64,000 bases of DNA from assembly GCF_043555985.1 (NCBI RefSeq), contig NZ_JBIGIC010000003.1, positions 124,001 to 188,000 of the forward strand. The letters run 5' to 3'. The position numbers and the translations under genes were made by a program. Of the stretch, positions 25,662 to 33,763 are shown piece by piece; the first letter of the stretch is position 1, and every line of letters starts with the position of its first letter. The notes beneath the pieces are model-generated. The model was not told the origin of the DNA and searched no databases. It saw only the letters and a program-made list of their open reading frames with translations. The stretch comes from Pelomonas candidula. GTDB lineage: Bacteria > Pseudomonadota > Gammaproteobacteria > Burkholderiales > Burkholderiaceae_C.

Positions 25662-26618
25662 ATGTTTGACACCTCCCGAATCGACCGCAGAAAGCTCGCA
25701 GCGTGGGCGGCCTGCTGCACGCTCGATCTCGTCACGGGCCTGCCGCACGCCACAGCCGCCGAGCCAGCCTTGCCCAGCAAGGACAACATGGCGTTTCGCT
25801 ACTGGGACTGGGGCGCCACGCCCAAGCGCGACGACTACCAGTTCGAGCTGCTGACGCTGGCGCTCGACAAGACGACCAAGGACTACGGCCCCTACCAGCT
25901 GGCGCGCGTGGTGCGCAGCTACTCCACGTCGCGGCTGCGGCGCGAGATCAACCGCGGCGACGTCGTGAACGTGCACGCCGGCCCGTGGCGGCCGCTGGAG
26001 ACCACCGAGGACAAGCTGCCGGAGCGCAGCCTGCGCGTCAATGTCTCCATCCTGAAGGATCTGCTGGGCTACCGCCGGCTGCTGATCCGCCGCGACGACC
26101 GGGAGCGGTTCAGGAGCATCCGCAAGGAGCAGGAGCTGAAGGAGCTCGTGATTGGGCAAGCGAACGGCTGGGTCGACATCGAGGTCTACCGGCACAACGG
26201 CTACCGCGTCAACGACACGCCGACGCCGGCATCGCTGTTCGACATGCTGGCCAGGAAGCGCATCGACTACATCCCCATCAGCCTGATGGACGCCGACACC
26301 ACGCTCAGCAGCCGGCCCGACCTGGCCGGTCAGTTGATGCTGCTGCCCGACATCACGCTCTACTTCCCGCTTCCCGTCATCTTCTACGTGAACATCCACG
26401 AGCCGCGCATGGCCGAGCGGCTGGAAGCGGGCCTGAACCTGGCCCGGCAGGACGGCTCGTTCGAGCGGCTGTTCAGGAGCCACTTCGCCCACGAGCTGCA
26501 GCTGATCCGCGAGGGTTCGGGTCGGCGATTCATGCTGGCGAATCCCTTTGTGCCCAAGGAGCTGACATTGGAGGCGAGCGAGGCCGACACATCACCGGTC
26601 AAAGGCGGCAGCCGATAG
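25662..26618 (+). CDS. Orphan periplasmic substrate-binding-like protein
   Basis: About 318 residues with an N-terminal basic region and hydrophobic segment (RRKLAAWAACCTLDLVTGLPHATAAEP), resembling a signal peptide with cleavage after ATA. The mature part looks like an amino-acid-type solute-binding fold (LLTLALDKTTKDYGPYQLARVV, later YFPLPVIFYVNIHEPRMAERLEAGLNLARQDGSFERLF). No permease or ATPase genes are near. The protein at 57556-58401 is similar in its second half (RQPLYFFVARDKPQLAGRL...AAADGSFDALF), so they are paralogues. They may be sensors or enzymes rather than transport proteins. Confidence 0.75.
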   Translation: MFDTSRIDRRKLAAWAACCTLDLVTGLPHATAAEPALPSKDNMAFRYWDWGATPKRDDYQFELLTLALDKTTKDYGPYQLARVVRSYSTSRLRREINRGDVVNVHAGPWRPLETTEDKLPERSLRVNVSILKDLLGYRRLLIRRDDRERFRSIRKEQELKELVIGQANGWVDIEVYRHNGYRVNDTPTPASLFDMLARKRIDYIPISLMDADTTLSSRPDLAGQLMLLPDITLYFPLPVIFYVNIHEPRMAERLEAGLNLARQDGSFERLFRSHFAHELQLIREGSGRRFMLANPFVPKELTLEASEADTSPVKGGSR

Positions 26619-26661
26619 GTCGTCGGTGCAACTTGGACGACGGCCCACGACAATCTCGCCC

Positions 26662-28572
26662 ATGTCATCCCCGTCCCCTCGCGTGCTCGCCGTCATCCCG
26701 CCGATGACGCAGCTGAACACGCCCTACCCGTCCACCGCCTACCTGACCGGCTTCCTGCGCTCGCGCGGCGTCGAGGCGCATCAGGTGGACCTGGCGCTGA
26801 CGCTGGTGCTGGCGCTGTTCTCGCCCGCTGGCCTTGCGCAGATCCGCGAGGCCGTCCAGGCCCTGCCCGAAGACCACCGCACGCCGCAGACCGCCTGGTT
26901 CGCTGCCGAGTTCGACACCATCGCCGCCGTGGCGCCGCGCGCCCTGCGCTTCCTGCAGGGCAATGACCCGACGCTGGCGCACCGCATCAACACGCGCGCC
27001 TTCCTGCCCGAGGGCGCGCGGTTCGCGTCGCTGGACCACTACGTCGACGAGGACGGCGGCGACCCGCTGGCCTGGGCATTCGGCGCTTTAGGCCTGCAGG
27101 ACCGCGCCCGCCACCTCGCCACGCTGTTCCTGAACGATCTCGCCGACGTGCTGCGCGACGCGGTGGATGCACGCTTCGAGTTCGTACGCTACGCCGAGTC
27201 GCTGGCCGCCGCGCAGGCGCATTTCGACCCGCTGGCCGAGGCGCTCGCCGCGCCGCTGAACCTCGTCGACGAGACGCTGAAGCGGCTCACCCTCGCGGCG
27301 CTCGAACAGCACAGCCCGGACGTCGTGCTGCTGTCCGTGCCCTTCCCCGGCTCGGTCTATGCGGCGCTGCGCATCGCGCAGACGATCAAGGCGGCGCGGC
27401 CGAACGTCGTCACGGTGCTGGGCGGCGGCTACGTGAATACCGAGCTGCGCGAGCTGGCCGAGCCGCGTGTGTTCGACTTCGTCGACTACGTGACGTTGGA
27501 TGCCGGCGAGCGTCCGCTGCTGGCGCTGCTGGAGCACGTCGCCGGCAAGCGCTCGAAGACCCGCCTCGTGCGCACCTTCTGGCGCGACGGCGATCAGGTC
27601 AGGTACACCAACTTCGTCGAGCCCGATGTGCCGTTCGACGACGTCGGCACGCCGACCTGGGACGGGCTGCCACTGGACCGCTACCTGTCGCTGCTGGACA
27701 TGCTCAACCCGATGAACCGGCTGTGGAGCGACGGGCGCTGGAACAAGCTGACCGTGGCGCACGGCTGCTACTGGAAGAAGTGCAGCTTCTGCGACGTGAG
27801 CCTGGACTACATCTCGCGCTACGAGGCCGCCAGTGCCGAAGTGCTGGTGGACCGCATCGAGGCCATCGTCAGGGAGACGGGGCAGACGGGCTTCCACTTC
27901 GTCGACGAGGCGGCGCCGCCGAAGGCGCTCAAGGCGCTGGCGGAAGAGTTGCTGAGGCGCGGTGTGGCGATCAGCTGGTGGGGCAATATCCGCTTCGAAA
28001 AGACCTTCACGCCCGAGCTGTGCCAGCTGCTGGCCGACAGCGGCTGCATCGCGATCTCGGGCGGGCTGGAGGTGGCGTCGGACCGGCTGCTGAAGCTGAT
28101 GAAGAAGGGCGTCAGCGTGGAGCAGGTGGCGCGCGTGACCAAGGCCTTCGCGGACGCCGGCGTGCTGGTCCACGCCTACCTGATGTACGGCTTCCCGACG
28201 CAGACGACGCAGGACACCGTCGACGCGCTGGAGTATGTGCGTCAGCTGTTCGAGAACGGCTGCATCCACAGCGGCTTCTTCCACCGCTTCGCCTGCACGG
28301 TGCACTCGCCGGTGGGCATGAACCCGGCGGAGTACGGCGTCACGCTGCAGCCGCTGCCGGCCGACGGGCGCTTCGCGAAGAACGACATCGCCTTCATCGA
28401 CCCCACGCCCACCGACCACGACGGCCTGGGCCAGGGGCTCAAGAAGGGCCTCTACAACTTCATGCACGGCATCGGCGTCGACAGCGACATCCGCAGCTGG
28501 TTCCCGGTGCGGGTGCCAAAGACGACGGTGCCACGGCGCTTCGTCGAACGCGCCCTCACCACCGACCGCTGA
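26662..28572 (+). CDS. B12-binding domain radical SAM protein
   Basis: A 636-residue protein with an N-terminal cobalamin-binding-like region (VLAVIPPMTQLNTPYPSTAYLTGFLRSRGV; later VVTVLGGGYVNTELRE) and a radical SAM core. The cluster Cys are at 369, 374 and 377 (CYWKKCSFC), a CX4CX2C spacing in place of the usual CX3CX2C. The core ends with WGNIRFEKTF and a MYGFPTQT loop. Such enzymes methylate or rearrange unreactive carbons; the substrate is unknown. The next gene begins within its stop codon (TGATG). A GACAAT hexamer lies 7 bp before the ATG and no ribosome binding site is visible. Confidence 0.87.
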   Translation: MSSPSPRVLAVIPPMTQLNTPYPSTAYLTGFLRSRGVEAHQVDLALTLVLALFSPAGLAQIREAVQALPEDHRTPQTAWFAAEFDTIAAVAPRALRFLQGNDPTLAHRINTRAFLPEGARFASLDHYVDEDGGDPLAWAFGALGLQDRARHLATLFLNDLADVLRDAVDARFEFVRYAESLAAAQAHFDPLAEALAAPLNLVDETLKRLTLAALEQHSPDVVLLSVPFPGSVYAALRIAQTIKAARPNVVTVLGGGYVNTELRELAEPRVFDFVDYVTLDAGERPLLALLEHVAGKRSKTRLVRTFWRDGDQVRYTNFVEPDVPFDDVGTPTWDGLPLDRYLSLLDMLNPMNRLWSDGRWNKLTVAHGCYWKKCSFCDVSLDYISRYEAASAEVLVDRIEAIVRETGQTGFHFVDEAAPPKALKALAEELLRRGVAISWWGNIRFEKTFTPELCQLLADSGCIAISGGLEVASDRLLKLMKKGVSVEQVARVTKAFADAGVLVHAYLMYGFPTQTTQDTVDALEYVRQLFENGCIHSGFFHRFACTVHSPVGMNPAEYGVTLQPLPADGRFAKNDIAFIDPTPTDHDGLGQGLKKGLYNFMHGIGVDSDIRSWFPVRVPKTTVPRRFVERALTTDR

Positions 28573-28901
28573 TGTTCACTTCTACTTTCACCTTCGCCGC
28601 GGGCGACTACGACGACGAGTTCCACGCACTGGACGCGCGCATCGCCGAGATCGCCCGCGCCATCCCCGGCTACCGCGGCGAGGAGACCTGGGAGAACACC
28701 GCCACGGGCCTGATCTCCAACGTCTACTACTGGGACTCGATGGAGTCGCTGCAGCAGTTGATGAGCCACCCGCAGCACCGCGAAGCCAAGCAGGCCCAGG
28801 CGCGCTGGCTGAAGGGCTACCAGGTGGTCATCGCCGAGGTCATGCGCAGCTACGGCGACGGTGGCATCCCGCATCCGTTGAGCAGGCCGCCCGAAGACTG
28901 A
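28572..28901 (+). CDS. Antibiotic-biosynthesis-monooxygenase (ABM) domain protein
   Basis: A 109-residue ferredoxin-like fold protein. The pattern (IAEIARAIPGYRGEETWEN...SNVYYWDSMESLQQLMSHPQHREAKQ) matches the ABM/heme-degrading monooxygenase family. It starts inside the stop codon of the radical SAM gene (TGATG), so they are coupled and probably act in one pathway. Members either oxidise aromatic substrates without a cofactor or bind heme; the active-site residues do not tell which. It ends just before the ParA operator. Confidence 0.82.
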   Translation: MFTSTFTFAAGDYDDEFHALDARIAEIARAIPGYRGEETWENTATGLISNVYYWDSMESLQQLMSHPQHREAKQAQARWLKGYQVVIAEVMRSYGDGGIPHPLSRPPED

Positions 28902-28904
28902 CTT

Positions 28905-28919
28905 TTGTGCAGTGCACAA
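28905..28919. promoter_or_regulatory. Perfect palindrome before the parA-like gene (candidate operator)
   Basis: TTGTGCA-G-TGCACAA is a perfect inverted repeat with a 1 bp centre. It overlaps a -10-like CACAAT (28915-28920) and lies 27 bp before the ATG at 28947. The position suits a repressor site; the regulator is unknown. Confidence 0.6.
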
Positions 28920-28946
28920 TCGCCTTATCCAAACGGAGGTGCGGCG

Positions 28947-29717
28947 ATGCGGCGAGTCGTGTTCAACCAGAAGGGCGGCGTGGGCAAGTCCACGATCACG
29001 AGCAACCTGGCGGCAATTGCCGCAGCCTCGGGGAAGCGGGTGCTGGTCATCGACCTGGACTGCCAGGGCAACACGACGCGCTACCTGCTCGGCGACGCGG
29101 CCGACGAGGACCTGGCCGGCTCGGCGGACTTCTTCGGCCAGACGCTGAAGTTCAGCGTGCGCGACACGGACGGCAGCGAGTTCATCAGCGAGACGCCGTG
29201 GGAGAACCTGCACGTGATGGCCGCCAACCCCGAGCTGGACGAACTGCACGGCAAGCTGGAGAGCCGCTACAAGATCTACAAGCTGCGCGACACGCTGAAG
29301 AAGCTGGAGGCGCAGTACGACGAGATCTGGATCGACACGCCGCCGGCGCTGAACTTCTACACGCGCTCGGCGCTGATCGCCGCGCAGGGCTGCCTGATCC
29401 CGTTCGACTGCGACGACTTCTCGCGCCGCGCGCTGTACGGGTTGCTGGAGGCGGTGCAGGAGATCCAGGCCGACCACGCGCCCGAGCTGCACGTGGAGGG
29501 CATCGTCGTCAACCAGTTCCAGGCCCGCGCGTCGCTGCCGCAGCGCGTCGTGCAGGAGCTGCAGGACGAGGGACTGCCGGTGCTGCAGCCTTTCCTGTCG
29601 AGCAGCGTCAAGGTCAAGGAGTCGCATGAGCTGTCGAAGCCCATGATTCACCTCGACCCGCGCCACAAGCTCACGCAGGAGCTGGTGGCGCTGTACGAGT
29701 CACTCGATCAGGGCTGA
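28947..29717 (+). CDS. Orphan ParA-family ATPase
   Basis: A 256-residue protein with a deviant Walker A (KGGVGKST at about 8-15), the switch DLDCQGN and Walker B (IWIDTPPALNF). A good ribosome binding site (GGAGGT, 28935-28940) fixes the start. There is no parB or centromere-like repeat near, so it is an orphan ParA, probably positioning a protein cargo or complex rather than DNA. Its upstream palindrome suggests tight regulation. The stop overlaps the convergent M16 gene by 10 bp. Confidence 0.9.
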   Translation: MRRVVFNQKGGVGKSTITSNLAAIAAASGKRVLVIDLDCQGNTTRYLLGDAADEDLAGSADFFGQTLKFSVRDTDGSEFISETPWENLHVMAANPELDELHGKLESRYKIYKLRDTLKKLEAQYDEIWIDTPPALNFYTRSALIAAQGCLIPFDCDDFSRRALYGLLEAVQEIQADHAPELHVEGIVVNQFQARASLPQRVVQELQDEGLPVLQPFLSSSVKVKESHELSKPMIHLDPRHKLTQELVALYESLDQG

Positions 29718-32551
29718 GGCTTTCCCTCGGCCTTGCCTTCAACGTTCAGGACCTCGGCCTTGCGGCCGATGGCTTCGAGCTGCGGCACGACCTTGGCCTT
29801 GTCGCCGACGGCCACGACGATGAGCTGCGACGGGTCCAGATGCTCCCGCGCGGCCTTCAGCGCCGTGGCGGACGTGACGGCGGTGTACTGCTTCGGCAGG
29901 TCGGTGATGGCGGAGAGCGGCTGGCCCGAGGACCAGTTGCCCGCGTAACCCGAGACGACGGCGACGTTGGTATCGAACAGCCCCGGCAGCGACAGCAGCT
30001 GGGCGTTGCGCACCCGGTTCAGCTCGGCTGCCCCCATGGGCTTGGCGCGCATGCCCTCGATCTCCTTCCACATGTCCACCAGCGCCGCGCCGGTCACGTC
30101 GGTGCGCACGCTGCCGCGGATGCCGAACTGGCCGCGCTCCCGGCCCAGCGTGTAGCCGGAGTAGATGCCGTAGGTGTAGCCCTTGACCTCGCGCAGCTGG
30201 TTGTTGATGCGTGACGTGAACAGGCCGCCCAACGCAGCGTTCATGACCTTCAGCGGCGCCACGTCGGGCGTGGACGCGAACGGCCCTGGCGCGACGACGG
30301 CCAGCGCCGTCTGCGGCGCGCCGGGCTTGTCGACGACGACGGTACGCGCGGCGATGGGGCGAGCCGGCGGCAGCGGCACGGCGGCAGGCGCGGCGCCCTC
30401 ACCCTTCCACGCGCCGAACAGTGGCTCGACCAGCGCGCGCAGCTCGGCCTCGGTCAGGTCGCCGGCAACGACCAGCGCCGCGCGCTCGGGCCGGTAGTAG
30501 GCCTGCCAGAAGCCGCGCAGCGCGGCCGCGTCGACGGCCTTGATGCTGGCCTCGGTGCCCAGCGCGTTCTCGGCCAGCGGGTGGCCATCGCCGTAGGTCA
30601 CGCGGTTGCCGACGACGTTCGCCAGCAGCGGCGCCTGCTCGCGCGCCTGCGCCAGCGCACCCAGCCGCTGGGCCTGCTTGCGCGCGACCTCGGGGGCTGC
30701 GAAGGCCGGGTGCAGCGTCACGTCGGCCAGCAGCGCCAGGCCCTCGCGCGCGGCGGCCTTGCGGCCGGAGAAGTCCAGCCGTGCCTCTTCCGCCCCGGCC
30801 TGGGCCGTCAGCGTGGCGCCCAGCGCCGCCGTGGCCTCGGCGATCTGCTGTGCGCTGCGCGTGGTCGTGCCCTCGGGCAGCATCGCGGCAACGAAGCCGG
30901 CCAGGCCCGGCTGGCCTGCCGGGTTGGCGCCCTGGCCGGCGCGCAGCACCAGGCTGGCGCTGACCAGCGGCAGCCCCGGCTTGGGCGAATGGATGACGGT
31001 CAGCCCGTTGGCGAGCGTGAAGCTCTGCGCGGCCGGCAGCGTCAGCGCCTTGGCCTTCGCCGCCGCGGGCGGCTTGTTGCGCCAGACCTCCGGCGCGTTC
31101 AGCGCCTCGCGTTCGCCCTTGCCGGCCTTTGTCGGCGCAGGCGGCGTGGCCACCTCGGGCGGCAGTACCTGCTCGCCGGGCTGGGCGATAACGGCGACGC
31201 GATGGTCCTTCTGCAGCCACCGCGCCACCGTGGCGCTGACGTCGGCCGGCTTCAGCGCCGCGTAGCGCGCCAGGTCCTGGCCGACGTAGCCGGGGTCGCC
31301 GGCCATCTGGTTGTAGTGGTTGACGAGGTCGGCCAGCGACGTGACCTTTTCCATACGCTGCAGCACCTGCGTCTCAATCGTCGCCCGGGCCTGCGCGACC
31401 TCGGCATCGGTCGGCGGCTCGGTGGCGAGGCGGGCGACCTCGGCGTCGACCAGTGCCTCGATCTCGTCCAGCGACGCGCCAGGCCGGGCCACGACCTCGA
31501 TCTCGAACACCGAGCTGAGCGACTGCGAGCCCTGCCCCACTTCCACGCTCTGCGCGAGCTGCCTGTCGCGCACCAGCAGGCCGTACAGCCGGCTGGCCTT
31601 GCCGCCGCCCAGCACGTGGGCGGCGATGTCCAGCTCGGCGTCGCCGGGCCTGAACATGGCCGGCGTGTGCCAGGCCAGCGTCAGGCGGCTCAGCTCGACG
31701 CGGTCGGTCACGACGAGGCGGCGCTCCTTCGTGATCGCGGGCATGGCCACGTTCACCTCCGGCGGCTTGGGGCCGGGTCGGAGCGAGCCGAAGTACTTCT
31801 GCACCAGCGCCTTGGCCTCCTTCGGGTCGAAGTCGCCAGCCAGCACCAGCGTCGCGTTGTTGGGCCGGTAGTAGGTACGGGCGAAGGCCTTCACGTCGTC
31901 GAGCTTGATGCTCTGGATGTCGGCGTGCGAGCCGATGACCGACGCGCGGTAGGGGTGGCCCTCGGGGTAGAGCGCCTGGTACAGCGCCTCGTCGGCGATG
32001 CCATAGGGCCGGTTCTCGTAGTTCTGGCGGCGCTCGTTGCGCACGACGTCCTGCTGGTTGGCCAGCGACACCGAGTCGACCTCGTCGATCATCCAGCCCA
32101 GCATGTCCGCCTTCAGCCACAGCCCCAGCGCCAGTTGGTTGGACGGCAGCGTGAAGAAGTAGTTCGTGCGGTCGAAGTTGGTGGAGCCGTTGGCGTCCGT
32201 GCCGCCGGCCGCGTCGACGAACTTGTCGAACTCGCCGCGCGGCACATGGCGGCTGCCGGCGAACATCAGGTGCTCGAACAGGTGGGCAAAGCCCGTCTGC
32301 CCTTTGGCCTCGTTGCGCGGGCCGGCATGCACCCACAGGTTGAAGGCCACCAGCGGCAGGCGGTGGTCCTCCACGAGGATGACCTCGAAGCCGTTGGCCA
32401 GCGTGAACTTCTCGTGGCGGATGGCCAGCTGGCCGGCCTCGGTGCTGACGGCGCCCGGCGCAGGTGCGGCAGGCGCGCTCCAGGCGGGCAGCGACAGCGC
32501 GCCGGCCAGGGTCAGCAGTGCAACGAGGCGACGAGGGGCGGGAGCATTCAT
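29708..32551 (-). CDS. Exported M16-family zinc metallopeptidase (two-domain)
   Basis: About 947 residues: a signal peptide, a first M16 domain with the inverted zinc motif HLFEH (about 90-94) and the downstream NERRQNYENRPYG region, then a second M16 domain (about 500-930) that lacks the HxxEH motif and is likely structural. This is the arrangement of periplasmic pitrilysin-like or PqqL-type proteases. The ATG at 32551 is chosen because AGGA lies at good spacing; ATG at 32560 would leave no room. The target peptides are unknown. Confidence 0.92.
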   Translation of the reverse strand: MNAPAPRRLVALLTLAGALSLPAWSAPAAPAPGAVSTEAGQLAIRHEKFTLANGFEVILVEDHRLPLVAFNLWVHAGPRNEAKGQTGFAHLFEHLMFAGSRHVPRGEFDKFVDAAGGTDANGSTNFDRTNYFFTLPSNQLALGLWLKADMLGWMIDEVDSVSLANQQDVVRNERRQNYENRPYGIADEALYQALYPEGHPYRASVIGSHADIQSIKLDDVKAFARTYYRPNNATLVLAGDFDPKEAKALVQKYFGSLRPGPKPPEVNVAMPAITKERRLVVTDRVELSRLTLAWHTPAMFRPGDAELDIAAHVLGGGKASRLYGLLVRDRQLAQSVEVGQGSQSLSSVFEIEVVARPGASLDEIEALVDAEVARLATEPPTDAEVAQARATIETQVLQRMEKVTSLADLVNHYNQMAGDPGYVGQDLARYAALKPADVSATVARWLQKDHRVAVIAQPGEQVLPPEVATPPAPTKAGKGEREALNAPEVWRNKPPAAAKAKALTLPAAQSFTLANGLTVIHSPKPGLPLVSASLVLRAGQGANPAGQPGLAGFVAAMLPEGTTTRSAQQIAEATAALGATLTAQAGAEEARLDFSGRKAAAREGLALLADVTLHPAFAAPEVARKQAQRLGALAQAREQAPLLANVVGNRVTYGDGHPLAENALGTEASIKAVDAAALRGFWQAYYRPERAALVVAGDLTEAELRALVEPLFGAWKGEGAAPAAVPLPPARPIAARTVVVDKPGAPQTALAVVAPGPFASTPDVAPLKVMNAALGGLFTSRINNQLREVKGYTYGIYSGYTLGRERGQFGIRGSVRTDVTGAALVDMWKEIEGMRAKPMGAAELNRVRNAQLLSLPGLFDTNVAVVSGYAGNWSSGQPLSAITDLPKQYTAVTSATALKAAREHLDPSQLIVVAVGDKAKVVPQLEAIGRKAEVLNVEGKAEGKPQP

Positions 32552-32621
32552 TCGATCCATCCTCAGAAAGGCAGAACGTTGATTGGACGACACGGAACCG
32601 GCGCTGCCGAAGTGCCGCAGG

Positions 32622-33605
32622 TCACCACGGAGAAACCCAGGCCAGCAGCGCCAGCCACAGCGGCGCCGTGGCGACGTAGAGCACCGTGGACAGCACGGTG
32701 GCGGCCGTCACCTCGGCCTCCATCGTGCGGTAGCGCTGCGCGAAGATCAGCGCGTTGGAGCCGGTGGGCAGCGCCGCCAGCATGACGATGACGGCCAGCG
32801 GCAGGCCCTGCAATCCCAGCAGCCAGTGCGCGATGCCGAACACCACGCCGGGAATCAGCAGCAGCTTGGCCGACACCAGCCCCGAGATGCCGCGCCACGA
32901 CTTCGGCCAGCCGTAGTAGGCCAGCGACATGCCGATCAGCGTCAGGCACAGCGGCACGACGGCCGTGCCGAGGTTCTGCAGCACCTCGTCGAACACCGCC
33001 GGGATGGGCCAGCCGGTGGCGTTCCAGCTCAGGCCCGCCAGCACCGGCAGCACGACCGGGTGGATGACGGTGTTGCGCACCGTCTGCACCAGCGTCGCGC
33101 GGAAGGTGCGCGACTTGCTGCCACGCGCCACGTCCAGCTCGACGAGGGCGGTCAGCAGCGTCAGGATGGTCAGCGAGTGCAGGCTGACGACGGCGATGTG
33201 GATGGCCAGTCCCTGCTCGCCGAACACGCCCGCCGCCACCGGCACGCCCACCTGCAGCGTGTTGCCGAAGCCGGCCGTGATGGCCTTGACGCTGGGCTCC
33301 GTGACGGCGCCGCCCGGCTTGAGCCGCCAACGCTCGAACGCGTAGATGAGCGCGACGACCACCAGCACCGGCACGAAGAAGGCGAACAGGAAGGCCCAGG
33401 GCAGCGCCGACGTGTCCAGCCGCGCCGTGGTGCGGAACAGCAGCGCCGGCACGAAGATGAAGAAGGCCGCGTTGGCCAGCACGCGCGCCGGGTCGCTGTC
33501 GCTGCCCGCCGCGCCACCGCCCAGCCAGCGCGCACGGCCGACGATCCAGCCGATGGCGACCGCCACCAGGATGGCAATCAACTTCGCCGCAATCGCCCAG
33601 GTCAT
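32622..33605 (-). CDS. AEC-family transporter (auxin efflux carrier type)
   Basis: This 327-residue protein has about ten membrane helices in two halves with the AEC pattern (ANAAFFIFVPALLFRTTARLD; GFGNTLQVGVPVAAGVFGEQGL; LGTAVVPLCLTLIGMSLAYYG; PTGSNALIFAQRY). Family members export or import small carboxylates such as malate. It lies downstream of the PAS histidine kinase; the ATG overlaps the stop of a repeat-encoded minicistron, so its translation is probably linked to the kinase. Confidence 0.9.
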   Translation of the reverse strand: MTWAIAAKLIAILVAVAIGWIVGRARWLGGGAAGSDSDPARVLANAAFFIFVPALLFRTTARLDTSALPWAFLFAFFVPVLVVVALIYAFERWRLKPGGAVTEPSVKAITAGFGNTLQVGVPVAAGVFGEQGLAIHIAVVSLHSLTILTLLTALVELDVARGSKSRTFRATLVQTVRNTVIHPVVLPVLAGLSWNATGWPIPAVFDEVLQNLGTAVVPLCLTLIGMSLAYYGWPKSWRGISGLVSAKLLLIPGVVFGIAHWLLGLQGLPLAVIVMLAALPTGSNALIFAQRYRTMEAEVTAATVLSTVLYVATAPLWLALLAWVSPW

Positions 33606-33763
33606 CTCAACGCGTTGCGGGCCGAGCGCCGGGCCGCTCCCAAGCCGGCCCGCCCTGGGCGATGCTTGCGGCTCAATGCCGCAAGCATCGCCGTCCCCTC
33701 GGGGGACCGGTCAGGTGCGCGAGCGTTCAGCGCCGCGCGACTGGACGAGGGGCTCGCAGTCAC
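33602..33763 (-). repeat. Mosaic intercistronic repeat forming a coupling minicistron (kinase/AEC)
   Basis: Between the kinase stop and the AEC start lies a 53-codon open frame. Its GTG (33763) overlaps the kinase stop as GTGA and its TGA overlaps the AEC ATG as ATGA. The segment 33622-33650 matches 13605-13633 (27 of 29) and 33694-33706 matches 13638-13650, but here the repeat runs opposite to the operon. A perfect 13 bp stem (33660-33672 with 33678-33690, loop TCAAT) sits inside. Thus the module stays open in either orientation. Confidence 0.7.

Noticed and set aside
28905..28919. PhaR (polyhydroxybutyrate regulator) binding site
   Set aside because: The TGCA-based palindrome only loosely recalls such sites, and no phasin or pha gene is near.
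28947..29717. Chromosome or plasmid partition locus
   Set aside because: No parB, no parS-like repeats and no replication gene in the surroundings.
30581..32785. 734-codon open frame antisense to the M16 peptidase
   Set aside because: No protein-like pattern; the M16 zinc motif is on the other strand.
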